64,000 nucleotides of DNA from assembly GCA_910589415.1 (NCBI GenBank), contig OU342634.1:41656723-41720722 (forward strand). The letters run 5' to 3'. Below, piece after piece: positions 43,688 through 56,469 of the stretch. Each line of letters begins with the position of its first letter. Position 1 is the stretch's first letter. The position numbers were made by a program, and so were the translations under genes. Source of the DNA: Malachius bipustulatus (Eukaryota; Arthropoda; Insecta; Coleoptera; Melyridae). The notes beneath the pieces were generated by a model. It was given only the letters and a program-made list of their open reading frames with translations. It was not told where the DNA came from and did no database searches.

Positions 43688-43998
43688 GTGGAAACGTGAA
43701 AGGGCTTTGTAAAACTTTGTCAGGTGTGAGGATTCTTGCACGCGATCTGGGTTCATCTTTAAAAAATGCCGATAAAAGTCTACGGAATGGAGATTGGGTC
43801 TTAGCTAATCAGATAGGAGCAGTCATTCAAGATTTCATCACCACTATAGGCACGCTTCGTGTGGGACTTATTAATATAATCGCACAAAATATTCAAAAAA
43901 TTCTGGGTTTCATTGAGAAAGCTCTTGTGCTGTTATTGAGCCCTGTCAAAGAGATAGTCAAATTCATTTTCAGTTGTCCATCTTCTGTAATACCTTAA
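43688..43998 (+). CDS. Terminal exon 2 of the secreted array
   Basis: The acceptor TCTCTTTTCAG is in phase 1 and gives about 103 codons to TAA. It begins GNVKGLCKTLSG and ends KFIFSCPSSVIP, with 88 residues between the Cys. The helical run INIIAQNIQKILGFIEKALV matches the position of the equivalent in exon 1. ATTAAA at 44006 may be its poly(A) signal. It is paralogous to the other terminal exons by spacing and hydrophobic pattern rather than by high identity. Confidence 0.78.
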
Positions 43999-44396
43999 GT
44001 TCACGATTAAAAAAAAAATAAGATACCGTAAATTATTGTGATTGATGACAATAATTATTGATTAAACTCTATTTTATTTATTTATTTTTTAATTTTAATC
44101 GCTTGTTTCATACTTTTAAATCGGAAATCCTTGATTTATTCTTATAAAGTAGAAAAAAAAAAGATCTTATTACTTGGTAATTTAGGTATACCCACATTCA
44201 AAATTTGAAACAATTTGATTGAATCATACAATAAAAAAACTTGATGATAAATCATATAGGTACCTACTTAACAATAAACTTTACGCAACTCAAGGATTAC
44301 ATTCCAGGATATTCAAAAGTAATCAACAACATTGCATGAAACAAAGACGCACCAATAAACAAATAGTTTTATAAATCTGATAAAAAGTGTTTTCAG

Positions 44397-44692
44397 CTGT
44401 GAACCAAGTATGCTATATTCCTGGGAAAATAGAAGTATTCTTGAAATACTTCGCAACTATGCAAGAAAAAAATGTGTACGTAGTCAGAGGGGCAACGTAC
44501 GACGTTACAGCTTCCATAGGAGAATTAATTGATTTCGTTGTTAAACTTCTGGATCAAAGTGAAAAAGGAATTGCATCGAAGATCGCTACTGGAGTCGCTC
44601 ACGTCGTCAACTTCGGCTCCAAGCTTGCCTCAGTTCCTGCATCACCTGTGTTTGATCTTGCAAGTGAAGCTCTGGGCTGCAGTTTGATATAA
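44397..44692 (+). CDS. Terminal exon 3 of the secreted array
   Basis: The acceptor GTGTTTTCAG is in phase 1 and gives about 98 codons to TAA. It begins VNQVCYIPGKIEV and ends EALGCSLI, with 88 residues between the Cys. It shares with exon 50243 and exon 63080 the pattern Cys-x2-Pro-x-Lys, then SEKGIASKIATGVAHVV. AATAAA at 44723 follows 31 bases after the stop. Confidence 0.78.
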
Positions 44693-45634
44693 ATTTGCTT
44701 AGATTATAATTATTTATATTATAATAAATATACGTCCATCACGATATACTTATGCAATTAGATAAATAAGATATTTTTAAACCAAGTGTATTTTTTTTGT
44801 AGCGATTCAGGCTGAAAAAATTATTTATTTTATTTTAAGGCATTCACTCCGAATATCATTATCTTTTTAGGAAGCTTAACCCCTTCTTTCCGATACCCCT
44901 GCTTTTCCCTTCCTCTTCAGTAGCCTGCCATTCGAAATAAATCATTTAAATGCACGAGAAAACAGCACTTCGACTTGTGCTCCAAGAGCCTTTGTCGAAG
45001 GAATGCATGTGGCAATGCTTCGAATAGCTTGAGTTGTGATCTCACATCTGGACAATCGACCCTATCCAGATATGGGATACCTAAACCCAGCCGAGGAACC
45101 ATCGCATTTCCACCTCGCGTTTTTCCGGTTATTACTTGAGTTTCAGTGAGGGGTAAATATTCCTAAAAACAACCGTTGGATTAATTTCCGCCTTCACGAT
45201 TAGGTTCGGCAAGGCTTTCAAGATGAATAAAGTAGTCGCTCGACCTCTTTAAATTTTTCCTCTTCACTCCCAAACAGTTGCAGACTACGGTGCAGACTAC
45301 GGTGAGTTGGTGAGACAAACTGTTAGAAATTCTCTCCACGTTTTTATTACAAGTAAAACCCAAGACAAAGCTAAGAAACATTAAATAAGAACTACTTAAG
45401 CCTGTGACCAGAAATCACTACACTAATCTTCTGGTAGGCTACAAGATACGACAGGACGACTTCCCGTTAATCATACCCGGAAAATTACTTAGAGCAGATC
45501 GATCTTCACCCTCCCAGGGACGAGGTGAGATCTGTGGCGCGAAAAAATCTACACCACTCTTCTTTAGATCTATGAAACACGACAGTTCGACCTACCGGCC
45601 TATATCTGAACCTGGAAAACACCTCCCTGACGTT
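44693..45634. other. Spacer, unassigned
   Basis: The first part is the 3' flank of exon 3. From about 44880 the sequence is less AT-rich and may be transposon-derived, but I recognise no family. Confidence 0.45.
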
Positions 45635-46320
45635 TAGTGGATTCTGTGAGTCGGACGACGAGACTAGCCCTCCCCCCGTTTTCAAGGATGCTGAATACGA
45701 TGCTGGTGGTTTAAACTCTTCTCGAGTTGACCGCACCCCCTAAAACGGCCAAAAACCACCCCTACGAAGGGTAAATCACGGAACATCTTTCTCTTTGCGG
45801 CCAAACTTGTGTCACCCCCCGTTTTCGAGGTCGCTGAACGCGATTCTGACGTCAAAGGTAGGTTCTTGACGCCCGCCAACCCCTCTATGCGGCCAAGAAC
45901 AACCCCCAGAAGGGGTGAAAAATTTTCATGAGAACTTTTTATAAAAATAAAACAATCATGAGTACGGGTGTCAAATACAGGGTGTTTTTTATTAACAAAT
46001 AAAATATAAAGAGGGGTGGGCAGAGCGTGCTCTTATTTATGTACGACCGAGGGGTTGGCGGGCGTCGGGGACCGACCTCGACGTCAGCATCGCGTTCAGT
46101 GACCTCGAAAACGGGGGGTGACACAAGTTTGGTCGCCATGAGAAATAAGTTCCGTGATTTGCCCCTCATAAGGGTGGCTTTTGGCCATTTTAGGGGGTGC
46201 GGTCGAGAAGAGTTTAAACCACCACCATCGTATTCAGCATTCTCGAAAACGGGGGAGGGCTAGTCTCGGCTAGAAATCCGAGCACTTTTCAGGGTTTTTT
46301 CCGACTCACAGAATCCACTA
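45635..46320. mobile_element. Foldback element of higher GC
   Basis: The ends TAGTGGATTCTGTGAGTCGG and the complement at 46301-46320 pair. The arms contain CCCCCGTTTTCAAGGATGCT against AGCATTCTCGAAAACGGGGG, and CGCCCGCCAACCCCTC against its complement. It has no ORF. Confidence 0.75.
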
Positions 46321-46562
46321 GTTTAACTACTAATACTGTTACCTGATCGATCAAGATGAGCACAGTTATTGGTTGTTATGTATCAACTTCTGTAGACGAG
46401 CTCAGGAAACGTTAATTTGTCCGTCCTAATTCCCCCATTATTAAATTTACTTTACCTTCATCTATTATTGATTGGTTTCCTTTTGGCTGATTTTGATTTT
46501 AGAAAACTCTTGAAACTCTCGCCTGTTAATGTTATGAGTCTATCTATCTATATCATATTTAT

Positions 46563-49357
46563 CAGAAGTTCGAAGGCTTTTTAATAAAGCCAAGCGCGAC
46601 GGATACTGGCAGGACTACACCATGGCCTTGACAACCTACAACAAAGAAATAAGGAAGGTGAAAAGAAAGAGCTTCAGGGAATTTTGTGAGAACATCACAA
46701 CAACACCTGAAGCATCTAGACTACATAAAGCATTAGCGAAGGGCACTGCTCAGGGAACAATGTCACTCAGAAAACTGGATGGTAACTATACAGAAGATGA
46801 AGAGCAGAGAGCTCTACTTCTGTTAAAAACTCACTTTCCAGGTAGTTCACTGGAAAGAGATCAGACCACCCACGTGAAACTTGGGAAACCAAAAAAGGAA
46901 GATTGGGACACTGCTAAAATAATATGCACTCCTAGAAGGTTGAAGTGGGCCATTGACACCTTTCAACCATTTAAATCACCTGGAGTGGATGGCATATTTC
47001 CGGCTCTCCTGCAAAGAGGACTGGATGATCTCATACCACACCTGGTTAGAATCTTCAGAAGCAGCCTGGCAATGGGATATATACCACAAGCCTGGAGAAG
47101 AGCACGAGTCACCTTTATTCCCAAAGTGGGAAAAAAGGACATCACCCTTCCGAAGTCATTCAGACCCGTCTGTCTTACATCATTCCTGTTAAAGACAATG
47201 GAGAAAGTCGTCGACAACTATATAAGAACAGAAACACTGAACAGGGTGCCTCTACACCCAAGTCAGCATGCGTACAGAGCGGGCAGGTCGACAGAGACCG
47301 CGCTGTACGAGCTGACTGAAAAGATTCAGGACACTCTGGAGTACAGGGAAATCGCCATCTGCGCCTTCCTTGATATAGAAGGAGCATTCGACAATACAAA
47401 GCACGATGCTGTCAAGAAAGCCTTGGCAAAAAGAGGAGTAGACAACACAACATCCAAATGGATTCAGAACATGTTGTCTACAAGAACAGTTGAAACCAAT
47501 GTGGGCAAGAACACCATCCAGGTAAATACAACTAAAGGATGCCCACAAGGAGGAGTGCTATCCCCCCTTCTGTGGAGCCTGGTCGTTGACGAACTCCTCG
47601 GGCTACTCACCGAGAACGGCATTACCTGCATTGGGTATGCCGATGACATCGTCATAATAGCCAGAGGTAAATTTGAAAGTACTCTCTGCGAAATTATACA
47701 GAGAGGGTTAAATATAACCCTGAAATGGTGCCAGGAAGTAGGACTAAACATCAACCCTACAAAAACAACACTTGTACCATTCACAAGAAGACTGAAGCTT
47801 CCAAAACTCAAAGCTATACGCTTGAGCAAAGTGGATTTAGAATGGAAGGAAGAAGTTAAATTTCTAGGAGTAACACTAGACAAAAAGCTACTGTGGAACC
47901 AGCACCTGGACAAAACAGTAAGTAAGGCCACTACCGTTCTCATGGTGTGCAGGAGAATGGCTAGCAGAACATGGGGCTGTAACCCACACATTCTGCGCTG
48001 AATGTACACCATGCTCGTGAGACCTATCATCACATACGGAGCGGTTGCTTGGTACGAAAGAACTAAGCTAGTAACAGCAAAGAAAAGGCTTGATAAGATC
48101 CAGAGACTTGCGTGTCTCTGCATCACAGGAGCAATGAGAACCTGCCCAGCCGCTGCGTTGGAAGTAATCCTGGATCTGACACCACTAAATTTGGTGATAG
48201 AAAGAAGAGCTGGAGAAGCTCTACTTAGGATGTCAAAAGTAGGAATCAGGAGTGTACGGCGAGCCACTGAGGATCGACCCTTGGGTGGCTGTGAGGGGCT
48301 CCTAACACTACCAAAAGACAGAACTGTTAAGAAATTCAGTTTCGAGAGAAACTTCATCACGAAACTGTCTACGAAAGAGGAATGGAACAACTCCAACTGC
48401 ACTCTCAAAGAAGGTACGATGAAATGGTACACAGACGGCTCTAAAACCGTCGAGGGAACCGGGGCAGGAATCTATGGGCCACGCACCATGTACTCCAAAC
48501 CAATGGGAAAATCCCCAACCATACTTCAAGCGGAATTACACGCAATAGAAGTATGCACCCAAATAAACCTCGACAGAAACTACAAAAACAAAGAAATAGA
48601 AATATTGACGGATAGTCAAGCAGCCATAAAAACGCTGAGCTCTCCGATCATCAGCTCCAAAATGGCTTGGGAATGCCTAGGAAAACTTAACGAATGAGGC
48701 AAGAAAAATAAAATTCACCTCAAGTGGATACCGGGCCATTCCGGAATCGAGGGAAACGAACGTGCCCACTCATTGGCAAGAAAAGGAGCATCGACACCCT
48801 TCATAGGACCAGAACCATTCTGTGGCTTCGAAGATACTTTCTTCAAGGCAGAACTCCAAAAGGAAGAAGAAAAACTGAGAGAAACCCATTGGAGGAACCT
48901 CTCAGGGTTGAGACAAGCCAAAGAACTTCTCGGGAATTTTAACCGAGAAAGGTCGAAGATACTCTTCAACCTCAACAAAGAAAGTCTCAGAACACTGACG
49001 GGATTCCTAACGGGACATTGTAAGCTCAAGGAACACCTGAGGAAGTTAGGCATAGAAAAGAATGGCGTCTGCAGATTCTGCGGGAAAGGAGACGAGACAC
49101 CACGTCACCTACTGCTCAACTGCGATGCGTTAGAACTCAAAAGAAGTAATGTTCTGGGCCACCACCAGTTAGAGGCCGGGAACTTACCCGACCTTGATCC
49201 TCTCAAAATCCTGAAGTTTCTCAAGGAAACGGACCTGGAGAGGGTGCTTCACTAAAGGGATTCCACACCAGGCGAAGCACAGTAGAGGGGATACAATAGA
49301 TCTTTTTAGGTCGCAGTAACTAGGTCACCCTCAATGTACAATTACAATTACAATTAC
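46563..49357 (+). mobile_element. 5'-truncated LINE of the RNase-H group with 11-bp target duplication
   Basis: ATCATATTTAT lies at 46552-46562 and again at 49358-49368. The element ends in ACAATTACAATTAC. It lacks the endonuclease part and begins inside the reverse transcriptase region. One frame runs from 46563 to the stop at 49255 with only two in-frame TGA codons. Confidence 0.88.
46622..49255 (+). pseudogene. LINE reverse transcriptase and RNase H, two in-frame TGA
   Basis: The single frame shows KSPGVDGIFPALLQ, SFRPVCLTSFLLKTMEKVVD, PSQHAYRAGRSTETAL, AICAFLDIEGAFDNTKHDAV, GCPQGGVLSPLLWSLVVDEL, the catalytic CIGYADDIVIIA, then RNase H (KWYTDGSKTVEGTGAGIYG, LQAELHAIEVC, LTDSQAAI, KWIPGHSGIEGNERAHSLAR) and a Cys/His motif (CRFCGKGDETPRHLLLNC). 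The stops are TGA at 47999-48001 and 48695-48697. RNase H places it near the I/R1/Jockey group. It inserted between terminal exons 3 and 4 of the secreted array. Confidence 0.88.
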
Positions 49358-49368
49358 ATCATATTTAT

Positions 49369-50242
49369 GGAAAAATCTATCCGCTTTTTCTTCGAGTATC
49401 GTTTCAATTACTCTAGAAAGACGAATCCCACCTTGCCACTGTGGCTGAAGAAGGAACGGAACTCGGAGCGGAAACAATTACCAAAGAGAAGGTCCACTTG
49501 TCTATGGACTTAATGTAAATAAATATCTTCCGATTCAGTAAAATAATTAGATCTACTATTCTACTATTCTCTGTTAGGAGTCCTCTGTGCCCTCACTGTC
49601 TTTGACGTTCCTTTCTCTTTCTGGACTTCAAGAGTCGCTTATCCGGTGAAAATCAGTCCCCGTCTAACACCTTCTAAGCTCGCTAACACGAAAAAGCTAC
49701 AGTTGCTGTAGAAATGTAGGCTTTCTTCGTTATATCGTTGATGTACTGGGTCTGTTAAGCTAGCGCTCTACAGCGGTACAGATGTACAGATCGTACAGCG
49801 GTACTGGATCATGGAGATCCAGTGACGGTCATCGAGGTCCATGGAGTGATCGATTATAATTCGGCAGATAGCTTCATCATATGCTATGGCATTTCTATTA
49901 CCAGAAATTGCCTGAAAGGGAAAGTCAGGACTCTTGGCACAAAAGTCGAGTGCTGCAGCTGTATCCGCAATGTGTATCCGCATAATAAACTCCTCTTTTA
50001 TGATTATTATATAATTACTAAAAGTCTCCATGAATTTTTTTGCTTTCTTGTAAAACATTATTTTGTACCTATTACCTACAAGTAAAATTTTTCATTCAAC
50101 AAACCAATTTTAATGTATGAAAATTCTAATCGTTTCACTTGTGCATTGCACACTGAGTATATTAACATAATGAAGAAATGTGAGTATTTTTAATTTCAAA
50201 CTGTCCAAAAAAACATGATTATTAATTTCGGTTCTTTTTCAG
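49369..50242. other. Spacer before terminal exon 4, nothing firm
   Basis: Mixed composition. The part 49380-49990 is less AT-rich but has no recognisable coding content. Confidence 0.5.
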
Positions 50243-50538
50243 AGAGTGTTATGTGCATGTTGCCCAATAAAATGTCGATCTTAGTAAGCGATATATCAAT
50301 GATTCCAGAGAAAGATGTACTAAAAATTATGGGTCAGGAAGTCAATATTGCTAAGGCGATTGATGGATGCATAACAACTATCGCCAATAGCCTAGCAGGT
50401 GGTGAAAGAGGAATTGGAAACAGAATAGCTGGAGGAATAGACGATGTTGTCAACTTAATTGGAGAACCGTTTAAATTGATCTTAACTCCTTTTAAAGATA
50501 TTGCCTTTAAGATACTTGGATGCCATTTCAACCATTAA
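50243..50538 (+). CDS. Terminal exon 4 of the secreted array
   Basis: The acceptor TTCTTTTTCAG is in phase 1 and gives 98 codons to TAA. It begins SVMCMLPNKMSI and ends FKILGCHFNH, with 88 residues between the Cys plus one extra Cys in DGCITT. The segment GEPFKLILTPFKDI is nearly identical to that of exon 63080 (GDPFKLILTPFKDI), and IPEKDVLKI matches IPETDILKI. AATAAA overlaps the stop codon (50537-50542). Confidence 0.82.
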
Positions 50539-50868
50539 TAAAATTTTTCACGAAAAATGTAAAAAATAACAGATCTGTGTGTATTTATTATTATTAAATA
50601 TTCCTGAAAACAACGAGCATCTGATTTTATTTACAAGCGCGGATAATTATTTATCCGATTCTCCCAAATGTTGACTATGCTATGACATCTATTAATGTAA
50701 CGTAGTCACCTGGGAGTAGGAGCCGATAATAATAATAATAATGATAATATTAAATAAGAGTAAAAAACTATTATTATTAAAGACTTAATTACACCAGTAA
50801 CAAAAATTTTGAAGTTAATAAATAAAAACGATACAACGTGTTAGAAGCGACCATGTCCAAATCCAATA
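50539..50868. other. Spacer, nothing recognised
   Basis: AT-rich with a short AAT/TAATAATAATAA microsatellite near 50725. Confidence 0.5.
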
Positions 50869-50997
50869 TAGTTATTTATGCAACAAGTGCATAAAGTGGT
50901 ACTTTTTTTCACGACTGGATTTTTTCGCCGCAGGCGAATGCGGCAATCCCAGAAGTGAAAAAAAGGCACTTTATGCATATGTTGCATACAAAATTTT
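50869..50997. repeat. Small inverted repeat
   Basis: GCAACAAGTGCATAAAGTGG and AAAAAAAGGCACTTTATGCA pair across a GC-richer centre (CGCCGCAGGCG). It may be part of a larger element, since TTTATCTACGAGTGA at about 50997 is mirrored near 51655. Confidence 0.6.
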
Positions 50998-52739
50998 ATC
51001 TACGAGTGACTTGAACTAGAACGAATATAAAATTAAAAAAAAAAAACTTTCCAATGCATTCATATCTTATGTAAGTGTTTCTTTGAATCTATTAACGCTT
51101 TTTTCTTCACATCAGTTCATAAAGGTGACATATTATATTGCTTAATATACACTTCTTTAGATTTTTGAGGTAGGTACCTAGGTACCTAACAGATTTTGTG
51201 CAGCCATATTTGATTGAATAATAATTTCTTCTAGTGCGGAAGATATTTCATTTATGATTAAATGTAAACATAAAATATTAAAATATATAAATTATATAGC
51301 CACATTTGATTGAAAAATAATTTCTTCTGGGGTAGAAGATATTTCATTCATTGAATCATCTACAATGGTATCCATTTCAGGTAACTAAACGACGCAAAAC
51401 ACAAAATATTAATTGTACATAGATCTGGCGTGGCGTTCTGCTAATAAACTGGTGGTTCAGTGTCTCGTGTTGGATCGCTCCGCTCTGGTCCGCTCCGCTC
51501 ACTTGTACCCGACGAGCGTGCAGCAACGTAACGTGTCAGATTTAGCGTTAAATAATGAACCGCTACGGCACTTTATTACACCCAAACTACTTTATTTAAC
51601 TCTTCAATATAATCATACATTTTATGAACTAAGAAACGTCTAAAAAAGTGCATTTTATGAATCACTCGTAGATAAACGTAATTTATTTGTTAAATCGTTT
51701 CATAAAGTTGCCTTTCTGATTGTCATTTAAGTTTCAAAATTACATTCTTTTAGGCACTCAGTTCCTAAAAGCCCCTCCACATTCGACGTATACGAAAGCG
51801 TAAACGTAAACAAAAGATTCAATGCTATGTTACCTTATGGTGACTGGTGCTACATATGAAAAAACTTATGTTTACGGTTACGCCACGTCCTGAGGCCGAC
51901 GCAATCCTTTTACGTAAATTTGACATATTTCAATATTATGGCTACGTTATGGAAAGTAAATTGATATCTCCCAACTGCGCATACTCCTTCGACTCTCTAA
52001 CCTGCATGAACCCTTATTTTCACTGGCAGAAGATTTTGAGAAAGAGTGAAAGACGTAGGTAGGTAATAAAATAATCATCTAACATCGTTAATATGTTAAT
52101 GATTACAATTATTTATGTTTTGATGTTTTCTTTTTGTTTCTTCTTTTTCAAAAATATGGTCTTCTGCTTGGTAAAGACAAATTAACGTTTATGTTCAATC
52201 TGGACAGAGAGGTTAATGTTACAACGACTGACGTTGTAATAATTTGTCGAAGGTCGAAGGCCGAGTTTGACAATCGTCAAACATGTAATTAAACGTCAAA
52301 ATCACAAAGCTTAGTAAAAATCGCTTTTAATTTTAATTTATGTCACTTATTATAAGGACAAAGTGTTCAAAAGAAAGTCACTTTGACACTATAAAATACC
52401 CATTATGACGCTGCGCCAAACGTCAAGACGCCGCAACGTCGAATCAAATAACAAAAATAAAAAGGGAAAATTATTTTTATTAAAAATACAAAAATTTGGT
52501 TTATTTGTATTTCATAGAATATCTAATTTATTAAAATAAACAGAAACCTAGCCAAATGAAAAGTTAAGACGGCGCTGTTTACCGTCAGAAACCGGCGCCA
52601 CTGGTAAAATTTGTAATAATCAGGTTTATTGAATTAAAGGAATGTTGTTATTTTGATCAACAAGAAACAAGACAAAAAAAAATCGCATCGATAAGTTTAC
52701 GAGAAGAACGGCTATGAAAGCAACGGACGAAGGACTAAA
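50998..52739. other. Spacer, possible transposon debris
   Basis: It contains CCGCTCCGCT-type short repeats near 51478-51500 and no supported gene. Confidence 0.45.
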
Positions 52740-52985
52740 GGCGACATTACACCAGGTACGGCGCTGCATGACGGACCCGCTGTAGCAGCGGGATGCGTCT
52801 CGCCGAAATTGTGTTTACAATTGCGCCTAATAATTGGAGTCCATCGTTTTGCTGCACCGGACTATGTGGAAGCATTTTCATAAGGTGCGATGGTAAACAA
52901 AATTTTGACGCGACGCATTCCGTTCCTCTCAGACGGGTCCGTCATGCAACGCCATATCTGGTGGAATGTCGCCTTTATGGAGGAG
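52740..52985. repeat. Inverted repeat of higher GC
   Basis: GGCGACATTACACCAGGTAC and GCATGACGGACCCG near the left end are mirrored by CGGGTCCGTCATGC and CTGGTGGAATGTCGCC at the right. It is probably a small DNA transposon. Confidence 0.65.
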
Positions 52986-53786
52986 AGCTGATACAGACGT
53001 TCTTGGGAAGTTGACCTTTGTTGGTAGCACCACGAATTCTCCCAAAGGAACGCAGTGGTGGAATGATGCTCCCCCACTGATGTCTCTTAAACCGATCTCG
53101 AATCTCGCATGATGCGCGAAATTCATCCTGAATCAAGGTTGGAGCTAGGAAGTAGTCATCTCTCCAGCTGGTTCACTTCGAATACGCCCTCCGGAATATC
53201 GAACGCAAATCAGTGGTAGCACGTTGCCCTGCCCTGGTTTAATTGTTCTGGAATGGTGTTTCTCTGTTTCTACTGACGCAAGGATGTTGCCCCAGTGCCT
53301 AGTCTCTGACCTAGTATGCTGCACGTGGAAGATCCAGTCGGCTACACTAAAATAGAATCCTAGGTCGGCCGTAGAATCGAAAGCTGCTCGATCGCACGGT
53401 CACGGGGATTTTATTCCCTATTAGGTATCCGTTTGTAAATAATCCGTTTTTAAATAAAATTCTCGAGTTAAGTAATTGAAGCGTCATAGAGAGCCATCAC
53501 TATCTCAAACAAGAGTTATACTCGTATTTAATTCATAGTGAAATAGAATCAAATCCCTCTTTTTATTTCGTTTTTTTTTAAATCTTAAAAAGGTTTAAAA
53601 AATTATCGCATTAATAAAGTAAAATAGAATTTTTATTATGAATTCCGGCGTCGAGAAATCATTCTATAAATTCTGAAAGCCCTTATCTCAAAATAACCAA
53701 TTCGAACTGAGGTTTCCTCTGTCGCTTCCACGCAATAGCACTTTATACAAGCAAGAGGTACAAAAAACCATTAAAATTGACTTCTT
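52986..53786. other. Spacer, nothing recognised
   Basis: Mixed composition with no supported feature. Confidence 0.45.
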
Positions 53787-54349
53787 TATACAGGGTGTCC
53801 AGGTATGAGTGTAAGAGCTACACGTGGCGACCTTCCTTGGACTATTTTGAGTAAAAAATCTTAATACAATAATGCTCTAAACGTCTTCACGGTGCCACAG
53901 GAGGTCATCAAAGTTAGAAATTCTGGGTCACAAATAATATGCATATTATTGAACTTCTATTTCCTTTTGCAGTTACGGTTAACATTTTTAAAGACTTTTG
54001 CAAAGTCTTATTTCATTTAATTTTCGTAACAGTGCAATTATTAACTTTTTTAACATTTCCTATTTTTTTTTTTAGAATTGTTAAAAAAGTTAATAATTGC
54101 ACTGTTACGAAAATTAAATGAAATAAGACTTTGCAAAAGTCTTTGAAAATGTTAACCGTAACTGCAAAAGGAAATATGTAGAAGTTCAATAATATGCATA
54201 TTTGTGACCCAGAATTTCTAACTTTGATGACCTCCTGTGGCACCGTGAAGACGCTTAGAGCATTATTGTATTAAGATTTTTTTACTCATAATAGTCTAAG
54301 GAAGGTCGCCACGTGTAGCTCTTACACTCATACCTGGACACCTTGTATA
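53787..54349. mobile_element. Near-perfect palindromic foldback element (563 bp)
   Basis: The termini are TATACAGGGTGTCCAGGTAT and its complement. The arms of about 270 bases are almost identical up to a loop near 54060-54075. Flanking TA bases suit a TA target. No protein is encoded: its open frames on both strands mirror each other. Confidence 0.88.
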
Positions 54350-55182
54350 AAAGCAATTTATAGTAGGTAAGGCAGAACTTATAGAGTCAGATTCAAAAAT
54401 TCAGTTTGTCTGAAAATTACGTAAAATTACGTTAGCGCGACGTCATAAACATCACGTCTGAATCACGCTTGAGAAATGACGACAATAATCACGTGTTTTT
54501 TGGTAATATGACGTCGGGGACCAAAAATGACAAAAAAATTACGTCATTAGTACGTGACTCTGCTGCATGGGGAAAGAAGTCTTGCCGAAATAGTGACAGA
54601 GGAAAGTGACTAACCCCACTTATCTACAAAATTTTATGTCGTAAATATTTTTCAGGAAATATTATAATCTTATCATAACTAAGTATATTTACATTCAATG
54701 GTCAATACACAGAGCGATTTTCATCTGATTGCACATTGCATCCATAGGTCTGTAATGTCCGCCCCTGCTCTACCACATAATTTCATAATTTCAGCACAAC
54801 AAAAAATTAGGTAGCGAGATTCTCGCACATGTTCCCCACGATATATCCCCCCTCCCAAAGAGAGAAGAAATACGTAAAGAAGAAGAGAACAAAAAAAAAG
54901 GAAAGGAGAAGAAAATAGATGAACGAACGAAAGAGAAGTTGCTATTAGACAGTTTCTAGTCTTGCGAAATTCTCCATTGTTTGTTAAGTAGAAACTTTTT
55001 TGAGTTCCTTCTTAAATATTGAAGTGGACATACTCTTCTTCATATTTTCAGACAGATCGTTTATCTTCACACACACGTCATCAGTGAACGAACGTCTAAG
55101 TAATTCCAATTTGAATTTTGGTAGGGATAACGTATCTTTCTGACGAACACATTATGGACGTCCGTGCGAGATCGAATTTCAT
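54350..55182. other. Spacer, nothing recognised
   Basis: No supported feature. Purine-rich stretch near 54855-54920. Confidence 0.45.
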
Positions 55183-55831
55183 TATACAGGCTGATCCCGA
55201 AATGGCGGACACGGACAGCACCACGCACCATCCATTGTGGATTAAAGATTCTAAGTTTTATTTACTGTTTTCTCCAGTAAGACTCCCTTAAGAAGATATG
55301 ACCACTTTTGTGGAAAAAAAGTCACAACACTTCACTAGATACCCTTCTGCAGGCAGAAAATTATGTGTAGTTCTACAATAATACCCAGATAGATGTTACC
55401 ATGGAAACGTATGAAATGGTAATTCTAACAAAGCTTAAAACAATAATCGTTGCGCGGATACAATATTCGATAATATTATTCAAAATCTATTTTAGTTGCA
55501 TTGTTGAGCTCGAATTCGAACAACAACGCCACATTGAAAAATTTTGTTGAACTCCGAGAATGGGTAAACTTTAAATGCCTGTAATTCCATTCCCGATGAC
55601 AAGAAAAATCAAAAACAAACGCTATCGTAATAGTTACGTCAAATCATGTGTTTTGCCAGTGGAGGTTGTTTAAATTTGACTGCCATTTTGATTTAAATTT
55701 TAGAAAAAGGCCACCCTATATCTCAATAACGAAGCCGAGGAAACAATTTTTGTTTTAAATTTACAGTCTTTCTGAACATCCTCTACAACACTCTGTATAC
55801 CGTGTCCGCTATTTCGGGATCACCCTGTATA
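55183..55831. mobile_element. Inverted-repeat element with TACAGG ends
   Basis: The termini are TATACAGGCTGATCCCGAAA and its imperfect complement (TTTCGGGATCACCCTGTATA). The inverted repeats are only about 32 bases and the centre is unique. It has no ORF. Confidence 0.75.
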
Positions 55832-56375
55832 AGTATTAAATTAACTTGAAAATTCAAATTTGTAGTAGAAACGCCTAAATTAAATTTTGCGGCATTGACC
55901 GATACTAAGTATACCTACTTAAAAGCACAAAGCAACAAAGTCAACGCACTAGACTTAATTTAAAAAAAAATGTAAACAAAGACATACACCTCTGTGCCTA
56001 TAATACTAAAATTAAAATGTAAAAAAAAATAACAAAAGACGTTTCCAAAAGATTATTATTCCCTAATCAAAAGACTTGCGTTTGCAGCAATAATAAATTA
56101 ATTTTAATTCAGCAATATTAAGGACTAATAATTTAATCCTATTTTGTAGTGAAAATTGTTATTTGCAAAACAGTGCCCAATTAAAATAGTTCAATTATTA
56201 GTGACTAACGAGGAAAATACTGAGTCAGAGATAAAATACACTGTTAGGTTATAACCGAACCAAACAGTAGATAAAAATAATTAGAAGAATTTATAACTAG
56301 GAAAGCACACCAACTCTAAAGGACATTTGAACGGCGATTGTTTAAGGACTAGTACTTGCCTTTTCTAGTACAGCA

Positions 56376-56469
56376 ATGGAATTAGAAATGAAGAAATTGA
56401 AGTTTTTGCTTGTAATATTTGTATTTCTAAGTGTCGTCGATGTGACAAAAAGCGATGACATATTGGACA
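56376..56469 (+). CDS. Signal-peptide exon 2 of the secreted array
   Basis: The 31 codons encode MELEMKKLKFLLVIFVFLSV and then a probable cleavage after TKS. It ends GACA|GTGAGT in phase 1. A second ATG (56388) would give a more typical signal start (MKKLKFLLV). It is compatible in frame with the exons at 59525, 61696, 62480 and 63080. It starts a second gene of the same architecture as the one at 33715. Confidence 0.72.

Noticed and set aside
51847..52062. Small open frame MKKLMFTVTPRPEADA that looks faintly like a signal peptide
   Set aside because: The hydrophobic stretch is too short, there is no phase-1 donor, and it lies in transposon-like sequence.
53939..54243. Matching open frames on both strands within the palindrome
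   Set aside because: They are the two readings of one inverted repeat. No coding evidence.
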